7,766 nucleotides of DNA, from the NCBI GenBank assembly GCA_022848825.1, contig JAJISH010000041.1, positions 1 to 7,766 of the forward strand, given 5' to 3'. Of this stretch, positions 5,763 to 7,766 are shown in pieces. Made by a program: the position numbers and the translations under genes. The notes under the pieces were generated by a model, which worked only from the letters and a program-made list of their open reading frames with translations, was not told the origin of the DNA and ran no database searches. Origin of the DNA: Thermoplasmatota archaeon. Its GTDB lineage: Archaea > Thermoplasmatota > Thermoplasmata > RBG-16-68-12 > JAGMCJ01. The number at the start of each line of letters is the position of its first letter. The first letter of the stretch is position 1.

Positions 5763-6692
5763 ATGCTCTGCTCCAGGTGCACGAATGAGGCGGTCACTCT
5801 CATCCGCTACAACGGGCAGCACCTGTGCAGGGAGCACTTCGTCGCATTCCTCGAGAAGCGGGTGAAGGCGGAGATATCCAGCCAGGTCAAGCTGAGGGGC
5901 GGGGCCAGGATCGCCGTCGGCCTTTCCGGCGGGAAGGACAGCACCGTCGCGACGCTCCTCCTGCACGAGGTCTTTGCGCCGAGGCGGGACTTCGAGATCC
6001 ACGCGATAACGGTGGACGAGGGCATCCATGGGTACAGGCCGGAGGCCCTGGAGGTTGCGCGGGAGTTCTGCGCGGCGCGCGGGATCCCCCATCACGTCAT
6101 CAGCTTCGAGGAGGCGTTCGGTCTGACGATGGACGAGATCGTCCAGCGGGACCCGGACACCATACCATGCTCCTACTGCGGCGTCCTCAGGCGGTACTGC
6201 CTCAACGCCAAGGCGAGGGAGATAGAAGCGACCGTGCTGGCGACGGGGCTGAACCTCGATGACACGAGCCAGTCCATCCTGATGAACCTCGCTCGCGGGG
6301 ACATCGGGCGGCTCGCAAGGCTGGGCCCGCACACGAGCGTGCAGCCCGGTCTCGTGCCGCGCATCCAGCCGCTGAGGACGATCCCCGAGAAGGAGACCTA
6401 CCTCTACGCCATGCTCCGCGGGATCGAGATCTGCGATGCCGAGTGTCCGTATTCCACGCGCGCACAACGGGGGCGGTTCAGGGAGATCATCGACGTCCTG
6501 GAGAGCGAATCGCCCGGGACGAGGCACGCCCTCCTGAAGTCGTACGACGAGCTCGCACCGCTCCTCACTCAGAAGTTCCCGCCCGTGGAGCTCAACGAGT
6601 GCAAGGCATGCGGCGAACCGACCGGCAAGGAGACATGCAGGGCCTGCGAGATGGTCCAGAAGCTCAAGCGAGCGGGGTCCTCTTCCCCCTGA
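5763..6692 (+). CDS. ncsA: NcsA/Ncs6/TtuA-family tRNA 2-thiolation enzyme
   Basis: The 309-residue protein adenylates a tRNA uridine and replaces its 2-oxygen with sulfur, usually taken from a ubiquitin-like sulfur carrier. An N-terminal zinc finger is formed by C3, C6, C22 and H25. The PP-loop ATP-binding motif SGGKDS lies at 55-60. C136, C139 and C228 match the three cysteines that hold the [4Fe-4S] cluster in TtuA-type enzymes. The C-terminal zinc finger is CKACG...CRAC. SILMNLARGD (171-180) resembles the archaeal NcsA/eukaryotic Ncs6 branch (wobble U34), but TtuA (U54) cannot be excluded by eye. The motif normally written TGHNLDD reads TGLNLDD (161-167), so a widely conserved His is Leu163. 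The ATG at 5763 is chosen because the zinc finger begins there; the frame is open further upstream without homology. It is divergent from rfcS, and its last 29 bases overlap the 3' end of purA. Confidence 0.92.
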   Translation: MLCSRCTNEAVTLIRYNGQHLCREHFVAFLEKRVKAEISSQVKLRGGARIAVGLSGGKDSTVATLLLHEVFAPRRDFEIHAITVDEGIHGYRPEALEVAREFCAARGIPHHVISFEEAFGLTMDEIVQRDPDTIPCSYCGVLRRYCLNAKAREIEATVLATGLNLDDTSQSILMNLARGDIGRLARLGPHTSVQPGLVPRIQPLRTIPEKETYLYAMLRGIEICDAECPYSTRAQRGRFREIIDVLESESPGTRHALLKSYDELAPLLTQKFPPVELNECKACGEPTGKETCRACEMVQKLKRAGSSSP

Positions 6693-7766
6693 GGTCCATC
6701 GTCTCCTCTCTGGCGGGGCCGAGCCCGATCATCTCTATCGGCACGTCCAGCGTCCTGCGGATGTACGCGAGGTAGGTCTTCATCTCCGACGGGAGCGCCT
6801 TGTACCCCTTGTCGCAGATACGCTTCCACTCCTCCTGCGACCTGTTCTCCCAGCCCTTGAACTCCTTCAGGACCGGCCTGCAGCGCGCGAGGACTCGCAT
6901 GTTGGCGGGGAACTCGGTCATGCGCTTCCCGTTGTACTTGTACTCGTTGCAGATCTTGACCTTCTTGAGCCCGCCAAGGACGTCCCCCTTGGTGATGACG
7001 ATGCCGTCCAGGGCGTTCACGCGCTTCGAGAACCTCACCATGACGAGGTCCAGCCACCCGCATCGTCTCGGCCGTCCGGTCGTGGTGCCGAACTCCATCC
7101 CCTGCCTCCGCATGTACTCGCCCGTCTTGTTCTTCAGCTCCGCGGGGAACGGTCCCGTGCCCACGCGGCTCGTGTAGGCCTTCACGACGCCCACGACCCT
7201 GCCTATGCGGGACGGTCCCACTCCCGTGCCAGTGCACGCCCCGCCGACGACGGTGTTCGATGACGTTCCGTACGGATAGATGCCGTGGTCTATGCCCAGA
7301 TGCGTCCCCTGCGCGCCCTCGAAGAGCACGTTCTTGCCCTTGTCCAGGGCCTGGTTGATCAGAAGCGACACGTCAACGACGCTGTCCTTCATCTTCCTCG
7401 CGTACTTCGCGTAATCGCTCTGTATCTTCTTCTTGTTGATCCGCTTCTTACCGCCGTAGGCGGCGATGATCTTCCGCTTCATCGGGATGAACAGGTCCAG
7501 CTTCTCGTTGAAGACGCGCGTGTCTATCAGGTCGGCCATGCGGATGCCCGTCCGCGCGATCTTGTCCGTGTAGCAGGGTCCGATTCCTCTCATCGTTGTC
7601 CCCGCCTTCAGCTTGCCCTTGAGCTCCTCCTCCAGGCCGTCGATGATCTTGTGCCAGGGCATTATCACGTGCGCGCGGTCGGCTATGAGCAGCTTGCCCG
7701 TCCGCTTCCTTCTCCTCTTGACTTCGCTCAGCTCCTTGAGGAGGATCTCGGGGTCGACGACTACGC
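6664..7766 (-). CDS. purA: Adenylosuccinate synthetase (5' end off window)
   Basis: At least 366 residues are visible and the frame is open to the right edge, so the N-terminus is missing, including the GDEGKGK phosphate loop and catalytic Asp/His. The enzyme joins IMP and aspartate using GTP to form adenylosuccinate, the first step from IMP to AMP. Visible family motifs, in order, are TTMRGIGP (IMP contact), FEGAQGTHLGIDHGIYPYGTSS, KAYTSRVGTGPFPAEL, the FGTTTGRPRRCGWLD substrate loop, the guanine-contact region TKGDVLGGL (TKLD in E. coli) and the C-terminal GLGPAREETM. A GTG at 7668 within the visible part is not the start: the upstream residues (VVVDPEILLKEL...) still match the family. The size is that of the full-length enzyme (about 430-450 residues), not the shorter form found in some archaea. 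Its stop codon lies inside the 3' end of the convergent thiolation gene. Confidence 0.97.
   Translation of the reverse strand, partial: VVVDPEILLKELSEVKRRRKRTGKLLIADRAHVIMPWHKIIDGLEEELKGKLKAGTTMRGIGPCYTDKIARTGIRMADLIDTRVFNEKLDLFIPMKRKIIAAYGGKKRINKKKIQSDYAKYARKMKDSVVDVSLLINQALDKGKNVLFEGAQGTHLGIDHGIYPYGTSSNTVVGGACTGTGVGPSRIGRVVGVVKAYTSRVGTGPFPAELKNKTGEYMRRQGMEFGTTTGRPRRCGWLDLVMVRFSKRVNALDGIVITKGDVLGGLKKVKICNEYKYNGKRMTEFPANMRVLARCRPVLKEFKGWENRSQEEWKRICDKGYKALPSEMKTYLAYIRRTLDVPIEMIGLGPAREETMDLRGKRTPLA

Noticed and set aside
5733..6527. 264-codon minus-strand frame across the thiolation gene
   Set aside because: It is a shadow frame rich in Arg, Pro and Asp without motifs; the plus-strand gene has full family signatures.
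6569..7237. 222-codon minus-strand frame inside purA
   Set aside because: It is a different frame of the same strand as purA, with no recognisable domain.
7666..7668. GTG as start of purA
   Set aside because: The frame stays open upstream with residues that match adenylosuccinate synthetases, so the gene continues beyond the right edge.

Overview
The window looks like chromosomal DNA of an archaeon, most likely a moderately GC-rich member of the Thermoplasmatota or a related euryarchaeal lineage. It carries a small subunit of archaeal replication factor C, a NikR nickel sensor beside a DUF4198/NikK-type nickel uptake protein, a DtxR-type repressor fused to a FeoA domain, and an archaeal-type tRNA 2-thiolation PP-loop enzyme. 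AT-rich TATA-like boxes lie about 25-30 bases upstream of several start codons, as expected for leaderless or very short-leader archaeal messages. The phylum is inferred; the archaeal domain assignment is strong.

Layout from left to right: (1) nikK-like gene, minus strand, cut by the left edge; (2) a 118-base divergent regulatory region; (3) nikR, plus strand; (4) feoB and (5) dtxR-feoA, both minus strand, forming a two-gene operon (dtxR-feoA first, 4 bases between the genes) that converges on nikR with a 10-base gap; (6) a divergent promoter region; (7) a small gene, plus strand, for a membrane-anchored exported protein with two EF-hand-like loops and a Pro/Gln-rich tail; (8) rfcS, minus strand, convergent with the previous gene across a 9-base gap covered by a strong hairpin; (9) a second divergent promoter region; (10) an ncsA/ttuA-type tRNA thiolation gene, plus strand; (11) purA, minus strand, overlapping the 3' end of the thiolation gene by 29 bases and cut by the right edge.

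The left half is a metal-homeostasis block. NikR probably controls the divergent nickel uptake genes, of which only the first is visible, and the DtxR-FeoA protein probably controls and/or assists the FeoB ferrous iron transporter. The right half is housekeeping: sliding-clamp loading, tRNA modification and AMP synthesis. Coding density is very high and no stretch over 300 bases lacks a gene. I see no mobile elements, CRISPR arrays, tRNA or rRNA. I do not see a clearly undescribed multi-gene system. The less ordinary points are the DtxR-FeoA fusion with its cysteine cluster and mixed metal site, the repeated half-sites in the nik intergenic region, and the small calcium-loop membrane protein.
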